Positions 24,425 to 32,523 of a stretch of DNA of 64,000 bases are shown here, piece by piece; the stretch's first letter is position 1, and every line of letters begins with the position of its first letter. The notes under the pieces were generated by a model. That model had not been told where the DNA came from. It worked only from the letters and a program-made list of their open reading frames with translations, and made no database searches. A program made the translations under genes and the position numbers. Origin of the DNA: Streptomyces sp. NBC_01498 (lineage in GTDB: Bacteria; Actinomycetota; Actinomycetes; Streptomycetales; Streptomycetaceae); the NCBI RefSeq assembly GCF_036327775.1, contig NZ_CP109598.1, positions 5,220,001 through 5,284,000 of the forward strand. Direction: 5' to 3'.

Positions 24425-25375
24425 CTACACCGGGGGCTTCACGGCGACGATGTTGCGGTAGGCGAGGTCGGCCAGCCTGCCCTGGCCGTCCTTGCTCGGG
24501 TGGAACCAGTCCCACCGGCTCAACTGGTCCCCGGTGAACCGGAAGTCGAAGACGGCGCCCCCGTCGTAACGGCAGCGCAGATCCTTCGCGCACACGTCCT
24601 TGAGCACCGTGTTGTACGCCACCACCCGCGCCTGAACCGTCGACCGCCGCTGCTGCGCGGCCGGGCCCATGTCCTGCGCGTCACCCAGCATCGTCGAGCA
24701 GATCCCCAGCTTCCAGATCTGCCGGCCCACCGGATTCTCCCGGCCCTCGGACCAGAGCCGCTTGAGATCGGGCACGCTCGCCACGTACACGTGGGTCTTG
24801 GGCGCGTCCGCCCGCAGCCTGCGCATCGACTCCTCGAACGACGCCCGGAACTCGTCCACGGGCGTCATCAGACCGACCTTGTCCTTGCACGCGTCGTTGG
24901 CGCCCATCATGACCGTGACCAGCTCGGGCCGGTGCGGGGCCACCTTCGCCATCTGCGCCGGAAGCTCCGCGACGGAGGCACCCGAGCGGGCGTAGTTCCA
25001 GGCGTGGCCCGCGACCCCCGGCTCGCCGAGCAGCCGCACCGCGAGGCTGCGCACGCCGTCGTCCGTGCCGGTCGCCCAGGACACCCGGGGGCAGTCGCTG
25101 AGCAGCCCGCAGGCGTCGAAGCCGCGGGTGATGGAGTCGCCGACGGCGGCGATCGAGGCGGGGCTGCGGTCCCACACCGGCTTCGGTGGCGGCGACTGGC
25201 CGGATTTCGACTTCTTCCAGTCCGGATCGGCGCCGTCCGAGGAGATACAGCCACCCAGCGCGGTCCCGGCCACCAGCAGCCCGGCGCAGAGGCCCGCGAC
25301 GCGCGCGTACGCCCTCCGGCGGCTCCTGCCGTACCCCGGGCGTCGCCCGGCGGGTCCCTGGGGGCTCTCCGGCAT
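24425..25375 (-). CDS. SGNH/GDSL hydrolase lipoprotein
   Basis: 316 residues from ATG 25375, with GGGAGGG upstream. A twin-arginine-like basic N-terminus leads into a hydrophobic segment and a lipobox, AGTALGGC, so it is membrane-anchored outside the cell. The SGNH blocks are clear: AVGDSITRGF (Ser nucleophile), block III MMGANDAC and block V DWFHPSKDG with Asp and His. This family cleaves esters of lipids or carbohydrates; together with galM and the GH3 enzyme a role in deacetylating glycans is possible but not shown. Confidence 0.88.
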   Translation of the reverse strand: MPESPQGPAGRRPGYGRSRRRAYARVAGLCAGLLVAGTALGGCISSDGADPDWKKSKSGQSPPPKPVWDRSPASIAAVGDSITRGFDACGLLSDCPRVSWATGTDDGVRSLAVRLLGEPGVAGHAWNYARSGASVAELPAQMAKVAPHRPELVTVMMGANDACKDKVGLMTPVDEFRASFEESMRRLRADAPKTHVYVASVPDLKRLWSEGRENPVGRQIWKLGICSTMLGDAQDMGPAAQQRRSTVQARVVAYNTVLKDVCAKDLRCRYDGGAVFDFRFTGDQLSRWDWFHPSKDGQGRLADLAYRNIVAVKPPV

Positions 25376-25648
25376 CGTCTGAAACCCTCCCGCGTCGGCG
25401 TCGTCATGCGTACGGCGGCGTCCTGGCGAGTGAAAGCTTCGCGTACATCGCCTCCGGGACCGACAGTACGGCACCCCCGTGCCTCCCGCGCAAGGTAGCT
25501 TTCAGGCGTCGAACCAGAGTCAACGACGCCCTCCGGCTCCGGTAAGTTACATCCCGTCACATGCTGTCCGTTTTGCGGGGTTTCACTCTCGATGCTGTTT
25601 ACTGAGGCCGCTGGGCAAGGCGAACCTCGTCCCACACTGGAGGTCCCG

Positions 25649-26143
25649 GTGACCACACGTGGTGTTCTGTACGTGCACTCCGCTCCACGCGCGATGTGCC
25701 CCCACGTCGAATGGGCGGTGGGGGGCGTCCTCGGCGTACGCGTCCAACTCGACTGGATCAGGCAGCCGGCCTCGCCCGGCACCTGGCGCTCCGAATTCTC
25801 CTGGCGCGGCGAGTCCGGCACCGCGTCCAAACTCGCCTCCGCGCTGCGCGGCTGGCAGATGCTCCGCTTCGAGGTGACCGCCGAGCCGAGCCCCGCGGCC
25901 GAGGGCGAGCGCTACAGCGCCACCCCCGGACTGGGCATCTTCCACGCCGTCACCGGTATGCACGGCGACATCCTGGTCCCCGAGGACCGGCTGCGCGCCG
26001 CCCTCGCCCGCTCGCTGAGCGGCGAGACCCGGCTGGAGGCCGAGGTCGAGAAGCTCCTCGGCAAGCCGTGGGACGACGAACTGGAGCCCTTCCGGTACGC
26101 GGGCGAGGGCGCCCCGGTGCGCTGGCTGCACCAGGTCGTCTGA
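25649..26143 (+). CDS. DUF3145 family protein
   Basis: 164 residues from GTG 25649 (GGAGGT just upstream), giving the family start MTTRGVLYVHSAPRAMCPHVEWAV. DUF3145 proteins are near-universal in actinobacteria and of unknown function. No signal peptide or membrane segment. Codons before 25649 in the same frame exist but lack family similarity. In Streptomyces the gene sits close to the fab operon, as here. It has no operon partner: the next gene has its own promoter. Confidence 0.88.
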   Translation: MTTRGVLYVHSAPRAMCPHVEWAVGGVLGVRVQLDWIRQPASPGTWRSEFSWRGESGTASKLASALRGWQMLRFEVTAEPSPAAEGERYSATPGLGIFHAVTGMHGDILVPEDRLRAALARSLSGETRLEAEVEKLLGKPWDDELEPFRYAGEGAPVRWLHQVV

Positions 26144-26190
26144 GGCCGCGCCCCGCCCCTCTCCTCACCCCGGGTGCGACCGCCGCCCTC

Positions 26191-26196
26191 TACCGT
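26191..26196 (+). promoter_or_regulatory. leaderless-type -10 element (TACCGT)
   Basis: TACCGT ends 6 nt before ATG 26203 and no better ribosome site is seen. Confidence 0.45.
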
Positions 26197-26202
26197 GGGC
26201 GG

Positions 26203-27078
26203 ATGGCTGATCAACTGGAAGTCGCCGTACTCGGCACAGGCTTCATCGGCGCGGCGATGGCCCGCAACCTCTGCCGGACCGGGCACGCGGTCCGGGTCTG
26301 GAACCGCACCCGCGCGAAGGCGGAGCCCCTGGCCGCCGACGGGGCGCGGATCACGGACGACGCGGCGGACGCGGTACGCGGCGCGGACGTCGTCCTCACC
26401 ACCCTGTTCGACGGGCCCGCCGTCCACGAGACGATGGCGGCGGCGGCCCCCGGGCTGCGGCCCGGAACCGTCTGGCTCCAGGTGTCGACGGTGAGCCCGG
26501 CGGAGCTCCCGCCGCTCGCGGAGCTGGCCGCCGCGCACGGGCTGGTCCTCCTCGACTCGCCCGTCCTGGGCACCCGGGGCCCCGCCGAGCAGGGCAAGCT
26601 CGTCGTCCTGGTGGCGGGGCCCGAAGGGGCGCTGGAGACCGTCGCCTCCGTACTGGACGCGGTGGGGCAGCGGACGGTCCGGGTGGGCGACGACGCCGCG
26701 TCTGGCGCGGCGACACGGCTCAAGCTCGTCTGCAACAGCTGGGTGCTGGCCCTCACCCACGGGACCGCCGAGGCGCTCGCCCTGGCGGACGGGCTCGGCG
26801 TCGACCCGCGCGGCTTCCTGGACGCCGTCGCGGGCGGCGGGCTCGACTGCGGCTATCTGCGCGTCAAGTCGGCGGCGATCCTCGACGACGACTACACACC
26901 CAGCTTCGCCCTCACCACGGCCGCCAAGGACGCCCGCCTCATCGTGGCGGCGGGCGAGGCGGCGGGGGTGCGGCTGGACGTCGCCGAGGCGGGCGCCGGA
27001 CGCTTCGCCCGCGCCCAGGAACAGGGCCACGGCGCGAAGGACATGGCGGCGACGTACTTCGCCAGCTTCGACGCCTGA
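26203..27078 (+). CDS. NAD(P)-dependent beta-hydroxyacid dehydrogenase (3-hydroxyisobutyrate dehydrogenase family)
   Basis: 291 residues. N-terminal Rossmann motif VAVLGTGFIGAAMARNLCRTGH, substrate loop DSPVLGTRGPAEQGKL and the conserved catalytic Lys region GAATRLKLVCNSWVLA, then C-terminal AAKDARLIVAAGEAAGV. The family oxidises beta-hydroxyacids or reduces the semialdehydes (3-hydroxyisobutyrate, tartronate semialdehyde, imines). The exact substrate is not evident. The message is probably leaderless. Confidence 0.87.
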   Translation: MADQLEVAVLGTGFIGAAMARNLCRTGHAVRVWNRTRAKAEPLAADGARITDDAADAVRGADVVLTTLFDGPAVHETMAAAAPGLRPGTVWLQVSTVSPAELPPLAELAAAHGLVLLDSPVLGTRGPAEQGKLVVLVAGPEGALETVASVLDAVGQRTVRVGDDAASGAATRLKLVCNSWVLALTHGTAEALALADGLGVDPRGFLDAVAGGGLDCGYLRVKSAAILDDDYTPSFALTTAAKDARLIVAAGEAAGVRLDVAEAGAGRFARAQEQGHGAKDMAATYFASFDA

Positions 27079-27112
27079 CCGGGCCGCCCGTACGCGCTCC
27101 CGGAGAAGGCCG

Positions 27113-27149
27113 GAGGCCCGGCTCCCGTCGACGACGGGAGCCGGGCCTC
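27113..27149. terminator. strong hairpin terminator, copy 1 of duplicated element
   Basis: 18-bp arms at 27113-27130 and 27132-27149 are perfectly complementary (the central CGACGACG forms the loop in practice). It lies 35 bp after the dehydrogenase stop. Confidence 0.85.
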
Positions 27150-27319
27150 GGAGGTGTGTACGGAGCGCCGGGCGGGCCGTGTGGGCGCCGTACGACGCGG
27201 GTCCCACGCGGGCGGCGCCGCTTTCCGGACCGGCGCGGGCGCCGGCGTACCCGGCGTGGGCCCGGACGCGGCGGGGTCCGGGCCGTACCGCCCGAACGTG
27301 CCTCCCGGAGAAGGCCGGA

Positions 27320-27352
27320 GGCCCGGCCCCCGTCATCGACGGGGGCCGGGCC
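27320..27352. terminator. strong hairpin terminator, copy 2 of duplicated element
   Basis: Arms at 27320-27334 and 27338-27352 pair perfectly around a 3-nt loop; the flanks add further partial pairing. It can stop transcription toward the fab operon. Confidence 0.8.
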
Positions 27353-27356
27353 TTCC

Positions 27357-27590
27357 GGTTGCTCGTACGGGGAAGTCGCCCCGGCAGCCGCGATCTTCCC
27401 CCGTGGGCCCATGGGCCGTGGGAGAACCGAGCCGGCCTCGTGCGAGCGTCACGAAGCGGGTGTGCGCCGCGCGGGCGGCCGTGCCGGGCACCGTGAACTC
27501 CGGCCCGCGGGCGTGCAGGGCCGTGCCGGGCCCGGCACGGGCGTCAGGTACGCGACCTTCCGCACGCGTCAGCCCGGCCCGGCGCGCGGG
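27357..27590. other. intergenic region downstream of fabF, no gene seen
   Basis: No open frame here has a ribosome site or recognisable product. It separates the second terminator copy from the fabF stop codon. Confidence 0.5.
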
Positions 27591-28853
27591 TCAGATCGAA
27601 CGGAGCGCCAGCACCACGTTGTGGCCGCCGAAGCCGAACGAGTTGTTGATCGCCGAGATCGGGCCCTCGGGCAGCGCCCGCGGCTCGTCGCGCACGATGT
27701 CCGCCTCGACCTCCTCGTCCAGGTCGTCCACGTTGATCGTCGGCGGGGCCAGCCGGTGGTACAGCGCGAGCACCGTCGCCACCGTCTCGATACCGCCCGC
27801 GCCGCCCAGCAGATGCCCGGTCATCGACTTCGTGCCCGAGACCGCGACATGGTCCAGGTCGTCGCCCAGCACCCGGCGCAGCGCCTTGATCTCCGCGATG
27901 TCCCCCTGCGGGGTGGAGGTGGCGTGCGCGTTCAGGTGCACGATCTCCGAGGGCTTCATACCGGTGTTGTCCAGCAGATGCCGCATCGCCGCCGCCACCC
28001 CGCGCCCGCTGGGCTCCGGCTGCGCGATGTGGTGGGCGTCGGCGGACAGGCCCTGGCCCAGCACCTCGCAGTAGACGCGCGCGCCGCGCGCCGCCGCGTG
28101 CTCGGCGGACTCCAGGACCACCACGCCCGCGCCCTCACCGAGGACGAAGCCGTCACGGCCCTTGTCGTACGGGCGGGACGCCTTGGTGGGCTCCTCGTTG
28201 TTCTTGGACATCGCCATCATGTTGGCGAACGCGGCGACCGGCAGCGGGTGGATCGCCGCCTCCGTGCCGCCCGCCACCACGACGTCGGCGCGGCCGGTGC
28301 GGATCATCTCCACCGCGTAGCCGATCGCCTCGGCGCCGGACGCGCAGGCGGAGACCGGGGTGTGCACGCCCGCCTGGGCGTTGACCTCCAGACCCACGTT
28401 GGCGGACGGGCCGTTCGGCATCAGCATCGGCACGGTGTGCGGGGAGACACGGCGTACGCCCCGCTCCTTGAGCACGTCGTACTGGTCGAGGAGGGTGGTC
28501 ACGCCGCCGATGCCCGAGGCGATGACCGCGCCCAGCCGTTCGGGGGCGATGTTCTCGTCGTCACCGGCCTTGGCCTTGTAGCCCGCGTCCGCCCACGCCT
28601 CGCGGGCCGCGATCAGCGCGAACTGCGCCGAGCGGTCCAGCTTGCGGGCGAGGGGACGGGGCAGGACCTCGGACGGGTCGACCGCGGCGAGCGCGGCGAT
28701 CCGGACGGGCAGTTCGGCGAACCGCTCGTCCTCGAGGGTCCTGACACCCGAGCGGCCCGCGAGCAGACCCTCCCAGGTCGATGCGCTGTCGCCACCCAGC
28801 GGTGTGGTTGCGCCGATACCGGTGACGACCACGGTGCGATTGGTCGGGCTCAC
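27591..28853 (-). CDS. fabF: beta-ketoacyl-ACP synthase II
   Basis: 420 residues, GTG start, last gene of the fab operon. The Cys-His-His thiolase-fold triad is intact: PVSACASGAEAIGYAVE with Cys near 169, LNAHATSTPQGD with His near 309, and MTGHLLGGAGG with His near 344. It condenses malonyl-ACP with acyl-ACP in chain elongation (type II FAS, cytosol). It follows acpP by 79 bp; a 7-bp hairpin lies in that gap and may tune the ratio of AcpP to FabF. Confidence 0.96.
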   Translation of the reverse strand: MSPTNRTVVVTGIGATTPLGGDSASTWEGLLAGRSGVRTLEDERFAELPVRIAALAAVDPSEVLPRPLARKLDRSAQFALIAAREAWADAGYKAKAGDDENIAPERLGAVIASGIGGVTTLLDQYDVLKERGVRRVSPHTVPMLMPNGPSANVGLEVNAQAGVHTPVSACASGAEAIGYAVEMIRTGRADVVVAGGTEAAIHPLPVAAFANMMAMSKNNEEPTKASRPYDKGRDGFVLGEGAGVVVLESAEHAAARGARVYCEVLGQGLSADAHHIAQPEPSGRGVAAAMRHLLDNTGMKPSEIVHLNAHATSTPQGDIAEIKALRRVLGDDLDHVAVSGTKSMTGHLLGGAGGIETVATVLALYHRLAPPTINVDDLDEEVEADIVRDEPRALPEGPISAINNSFGFGGHNVVLALRSI

Positions 28854-28896
28854 TGGAATTCTTTCTCCACGTGTAGAGGGTGCGGAATTTTTACGG

Positions 28897-28914
28897 CGCC
28901 ACCACCGGGTGGCG
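28897..28914 (-). promoter_or_regulatory. small hairpin between acpP and fabF
   Basis: CGCCACC at 28897-28903 pairs with GGTGGCG at 28908-28914 around a 4-nt loop. It may act as an attenuator or mRNA stabiliser for the very abundant acpP message. This is inference. Confidence 0.35.
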
Positions 28915-28932
28915 TCAGCCGCGCGGCCTGGT

Positions 28933-29181
28933 TCAGCCCTGGTGCTTCGCGATGTAGTCGGCGGCGTCGCCGACGGTCTTCAGGTTCTTGACGTCGTCGT
29001 CCGGGATCTTCACGTCGAAGCGCTCTTCGGCGGCGACGACGACCTCGACCATGGACAGCGAGTCGACGTCCAGGTCGTCGGTGAAGGACTTGTCCAGCTG
29101 GACGTCCTCGACCGGGATGCCGGCGATCTCGTTCACGATCTCCGCGAGACCGGTGACGATCTCTTCCTGCGTGGCGGCCAT
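28933..29181 (-). CDS. acpP: acyl carrier protein of fatty acid synthesis
   Basis: 82 residues from ATG 29181, with GAAGGAG 7 nt upstream. The phosphopantetheine attachment motif DVDSLSMVEVV places the modified Ser at residue 41. The protein is acidic and helical as expected. It carries growing acyl chains between FabD, FabH and FabF encoded on either side. Longer in-frame starts exist upstream but would add residues absent from the family. Confidence 0.97.
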   Translation of the reverse strand: MAATQEEIVTGLAEIVNEIAGIPVEDVQLDKSFTDDLDVDSLSMVEVVVAAEERFDVKIPDDDVKNLKTVGDAADYIAKHQG

Positions 29182-29253
29182 GTGGGCGCTCCTTCGATAT
29201 TTCAGCGTGAGCAGAGGGATTTGTACGAGCACGGTCCGGAAGATCCGGTGCGC

Positions 29254-30255
29254 CTAGGGGAGGGTAACGACCGTCGCGGCGTACACGAGACCCGCCCCGA
29301 AGCCGATGACGAGGGCGGTGTCACCGCTCTTCGCCTGACCGGTCGCCAGGAGCCGCTCCATCGCGAGCGGGATCGAGGCGGCCGAGGTGTTGCCGGTGGT
29401 TTCCACGTCACGGGCGACCGTGACGTGCTCCGGCAGCTTCAGAGTCTTCACCATCGAGTCGATGATCCGCATATTGGCCTGGTGCGGAATGAAGACGTCC
29501 AGGTCCGCCGAGGTGATCCCGGCCGCGTCGAGGGCCTGCTGGGCGACCTTCGCCATCTCGAAGACGGCCCAGCGGAACACCGCCTGGCCCTCCTGCGTGA
29601 GGGCGGGGAACTTCTCGACCGTCCCCCTGCGGTAGTCGTCCCACGGCACGGTCTGCGTGATGGTGTTCGACTTGTCGCCCTCGGAACCCCAGACCGTCGG
29701 ACCGATCTCGGGCTCCTGCGACGGGCCGACGACGACCGCTCCGGCACCGTCGCCGAACAGGAACGCGGTGGCCCGGTCCTCCAGGTCGGTGAGGTCGGAC
29801 AGCCGCTCCACACCGATCACCAGGACGTACTCCGCCGAACCCTCGACGACCAGGCCCTTGGCGAGCGTCAGCGCGTAACCGAAGCCCGCGCAGCCCGCCG
29901 AGATGTCGAACGCGGCGGGCCTGCCCGCCCCGATCCGGTCGGCGATCTCCGTCGCGACGGCCGGTGTCTGCTTGAAGTGCGAGACCGTCGAGACGATCAC
30001 GGCGCCGATCTGCTCCGGGGTGATCCCGGCGTCCGCGACGGCCTTGCCGGACGCCTCGACCGACATCATCGCCACGGTCTCCTCGTCGGAGGCCCAGTGG
30101 CGGGTCGCGATACCGGAGCGCGAGCGGATCCACTCGTCGGACGAGTCGATCGTCTCCAGGATCACCTCGTTGGGCACCACGCGCGTCGGGCGGTAGCCGC
30201 CGACCCCCATGATGCGGGCGTAGGGCGCGCCCTGGCTGGGCCTGATCTTCGCCAT
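29254..30255 (-). CDS. fabH: beta-ketoacyl-ACP synthase III
   Basis: 333 residues, ATG 30255, 15 bp after the fabD stop. Catalytic triad: DISAGCAGFGYAL with Cys122, VFIPHQANMRI (His) and VETTGNTSAASIP (Asn). FabH starts fatty acid synthesis by condensing acyl-CoA primers with malonyl-ACP; actinobacterial FabH prefers branched primers such as isobutyryl-CoA, giving iso/anteiso lipids. Part of the fabD-fabH-acpP-fabF operon. Confidence 0.97.
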   Translation of the reverse strand: MAKIRPSQGAPYARIMGVGGYRPTRVVPNEVILETIDSSDEWIRSRSGIATRHWASDEETVAMMSVEASGKAVADAGITPEQIGAVIVSTVSHFKQTPAVATEIADRIGAGRPAAFDISAGCAGFGYALTLAKGLVVEGSAEYVLVIGVERLSDLTDLEDRATAFLFGDGAGAVVVGPSQEPEIGPTVWGSEGDKSNTITQTVPWDDYRRGTVEKFPALTQEGQAVFRWAVFEMAKVAQQALDAAGITSADLDVFIPHQANMRIIDSMVKTLKLPEHVTVARDVETTGNTSAASIPLAMERLLATGQAKSGDTALVIGFGAGLVYAATVVTLP

Positions 30256-30270
30256 GCTCTCTCGGGCTCC

Positions 30271-31194
30271 TTAGGCAGCGTGCTCTGCGACGATCTCGCG
30301 AGCCGCGTCGAGGTCGGCGGGGGTCTTCAGCGCGAGGGTCCTCACCCCGGGCAGGGCCCGCTTGGCGATACCGGTCAGCGTGCCGCCGGGGCACAGTTCG
30401 ACCATCGCCGTCACGCCCCGCTCCGTGAACGTCTCCATGCACAGGTCCCAGCGGACCGGGTTGGCGACCTGACCCACCAGACGGGCGACCACCTCGGCGC
30501 CCGTGGACACAGTCTGCCCGTCCTTGTTGGAGACGTACGGGAGCACCGGGTCTGACACGTCGAGCTTTCCGGCCGCTTCCGCCAGCCGAGCCACCGCCGG
30601 AGCCATGTGCTCGGTGTGGAAGGCGCCCGCGACCTTGAGGGCGACCACGCGCCGTACGCCCGCAGGCTTGTCCGCCTCCAGGGCGGCCAGCTGCTCCAGC
30701 GTGCCGGCGGCCACGATCTGCCCGGCCCCGTTCACGTTCGCCGGGGTCAGCCCCAGCTTCTCCAGATGCGGCAGGGTCACCTCGGGGTCGCCGCCGAGCA
30801 GCGCCGCCATCCCGGTCGGGGTGATGCCCGCCGCCTCCGCCATGGCCAGCCCGCGGGTACGGACGAAGCCCAGCGCGGCCTCCTCGCCCAGCACACCCGC
30901 GTACACGGCGGCGGTGATCTCACCGACGCTGTGCCCCGCGACCGCGCCCGCTCTGTCGCCGACGATGTCGCGCAGCGCGCCGGCGGACAGCAGTCCGGCG
31001 GCGACCAGCAGCGGCTGGGCCACCGCGGTGTCCCGGATCTCGTCCGCGTCGGCCTTCGTGCCGTAGTGGACCAGATCGAGGTCGAGCGCGGCCGACCAGG
31101 ACCGCAGCCGGTCTTCGGCACCGGGAAGGTCGAGCCAGGGAGTCAGGAAGCCGGGCGACTGGGCGCCTTGGCCGGGAGCGACGAGTACGAGCAC
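30271..31194 (-). CDS. fabD: malonyl-CoA:ACP transacylase
   Basis: 307 residues from GTG 31194, giving the family start (M)LVLVAPGQGAQSPGFL; GAGAGAG lies about 7 nt upstream. A GTG two codons earlier (31200) is an alternative. The nucleophile Ser89 lies in AVAGHSVGEIT. It transfers malonyl from CoA to AcpP, supplying primary metabolism and, in Streptomyces, also polyketide synthases. First gene of the operon; its promoter region holds a FasR-operator candidate. Confidence 0.96.
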   Translation of the reverse strand: MLVLVAPGQGAQSPGFLTPWLDLPGAEDRLRSWSAALDLDLVHYGTKADADEIRDTAVAQPLLVAAGLLSAGALRDIVGDRAGAVAGHSVGEITAAVYAGVLGEEAALGFVRTRGLAMAEAAGITPTGMAALLGGDPEVTLPHLEKLGLTPANVNGAGQIVAAGTLEQLAALEADKPAGVRRVVALKVAGAFHTEHMAPAVARLAEAAGKLDVSDPVLPYVSNKDGQTVSTGAEVVARLVGQVANPVRWDLCMETFTERGVTAMVELCPGGTLTGIAKRALPGVRTLALKTPADLDAAREIVAEHAA

Positions 31195-31200
31195 TCTCAC

Positions 31201-31283
31201 ACTCTCTCTCGCGGACGGCCTCCGCCGCCCGTGGGGACAAGGACGAAGAACCGTCGGGGGAATTGTTGGTGTCCCACAAAACC
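31201..31283 (-). promoter_or_regulatory. fabD promoter region with candidate FasR operator
   Basis: The 83-bp gap between fasR stop and fabD start holds an imperfect dyad at 31263-31279, TTGTTGGTGTCCCACAA (12 of 16 positions symmetric, pattern TTGTnGG...CCnACAA). FasR is known to activate this promoter in S. coelicolor; assignment of this exact dyad as its site is my inference. Confidence 0.5.
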
Positions 31284-32483
31284 TTAGGAGGGCGATTCCC
31301 CGTCGGCCAGCCTCCCCAAGATCAGCGCGATCCGCAGAGTGAAAGCGGACCGCACGTCCGAGGGGGACCATCCGGTGACGTCCGTCACACGTCGGAGCCG
31401 GTAGCGCACGGTGTTGGGGTGCACGAACAGCATCCGCGCGGCCCCTTCGAGACTGCTCGCCTGCTCCAGATACACACTCAGCGTCTCCAGCAGCGCCGAG
31501 CCCGCCTCTTCCAGCGGTCTGTAGATCTCCTCCACCAACTGCTCACGCGCGGCAGGATCCGAGGCGATCGCGCGTTCCGGCAGCAGATCGTCCGACAGCA
31601 CCGGACGCGGCGCGTCCTGCCACGCCGCGCACGCCTTCAGCCCGGCCGCCGCCGCCTGCGCCGACCGCGTCGCCGCCAGCAGGTCGGGCACCACCGGCCC
31701 CGCCACCACCGGCCCCGCCGCGTACGGCCCGATCAGCGCCTTCGCGACCTGGAGCGGATTGTCGCTGCCGCCCGCGATGACGACCAGCCGGTCCCCGAGC
31801 ACCCCGGTCAGCACCTGGAGTTTGGCGTGCCGCGCGGCCCGGCGGATCGCCTCCACCGTCAGCTCGCTGTCCCCGTCGGGGGCGGTGCCCAGCAGCACGC
31901 ACACGTGCTCCGGCGAGTTCCAGCCCAGCGCGGACGCCCGCGACACCGCGCCCTCGTCGGCCTCCCCGGACAGCACCGCGTTCACCACCAGCGACTCCAG
32001 CCGCGCGTCCCAGGCGCCCCGCGCCTCGGCGGCCTGCGCGTACACCTGCGCCGTCGCGAAGGCGATCTCCCGCGCGTACACCAGCAGCGCCTCACGCAGC
32101 ACCGACACGTCGCCCGGCGCCGCGACCTCCTCGATGGCCGACTCCATGACCTCGATGGTGGTGCGCACCATCTCCACGGTCTGGCGCAGCGTGATGGCCC
32201 GCGTCAACTCGCGCGGCGCCGTGCCGAACACATCGGTGGAGATGGCCTGCGGGGTCTCGGGGTGCCGGAACCACTCGGTGAACGCGGCGATACCGGCCTG
32301 GGCCACCAGACCGATCCAGGAACGGTTCTCCGGCGGCATCGCGCGGTACCACGGCAGCTTCTCGTCCATGCGGGCGATCGCGTTCGCGGCCAGCCGGCCG
32401 GCGGACTTCTCCAGCCGGCGCAGGGTCGCGGGATGCGGATGGGCTTCGTTCGCGGGTTCAGGCACGGGACAAGACTGCCTCAT
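31284..32483 (-). CDS. fasR: FasR, PucR-type activator of the fab operon
   Basis: 399 residues. A long sensory region is followed by a GGDEF-like/PucR middle part and a C-terminal PucR HTH, SLEGAARMLFVHPNTVRYRLRRVTDVTGW near 350-378. Located immediately upstream of fabD in the same direction, it matches S. coelicolor FasR, which is needed for normal fabDHPF expression. The mycobacterial counterpart sits at the same place upstream of fabD. The ATG at 32483 has no ribosome site; a GTG at 32465 preceded by GAGGC is a possible start. The start region lies only 40 bp from the divergent pirin gene, so their promoters overlap. Confidence 0.9.
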   Translation of the reverse strand: MRQSCPVPEPANEAHPHPATLRRLEKSAGRLAANAIARMDEKLPWYRAMPPENRSWIGLVAQAGIAAFTEWFRHPETPQAISTDVFGTAPRELTRAITLRQTVEMVRTTIEVMESAIEEVAAPGDVSVLREALLVYAREIAFATAQVYAQAAEARGAWDARLESLVVNAVLSGEADEGAVSRASALGWNSPEHVCVLLGTAPDGDSELTVEAIRRAARHAKLQVLTGVLGDRLVVIAGGSDNPLQVAKALIGPYAAGPVVAGPVVPDLLAATRSAQAAAAGLKACAAWQDAPRPVLSDDLLPERAIASDPAAREQLVEEIYRPLEEAGSALLETLSVYLEQASSLEGAARMLFVHPNTVRYRLRRVTDVTGWSPSDVRSAFTLRIALILGRLADGESPS

Positions 32484-32510
32484 CAGGGCGGCCGTGTGCC
32501 GGGCCGGGTC

Positions 32511-32516
32511 TACCGT
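32511..32516 (+). promoter_or_regulatory. leaderless-type -10 element (TACCGT) for pirin gene
   Basis: TACCGT ends 7 nt before GTG 32524; the 40-bp fasR-pirin gap leaves no space for a separate leader. Confidence 0.5.
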
Positions 32517-32523
32517 GGGGAAC

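Larger units (their letters stand above)
27098..27356. repeat. pair of direct repeats, each carrying a terminator hairpin
   Basis: CTCCCGGAGAAGGCCGGAGG and the following hairpin occur at 27098-27149 and again at 27302-27356. The hairpin arm of the second copy differs (GCCCCCGTC in place of GCTCCCGTC) but stays self-complementary. About 150 bp of sequence without a supported gene lies between the copies. Confidence 0.85.

Noticed and set aside
27150..27297. Small gene between the duplicated terminators
   Set aside because: No start with ribosome site and no recognisable product in any frame.
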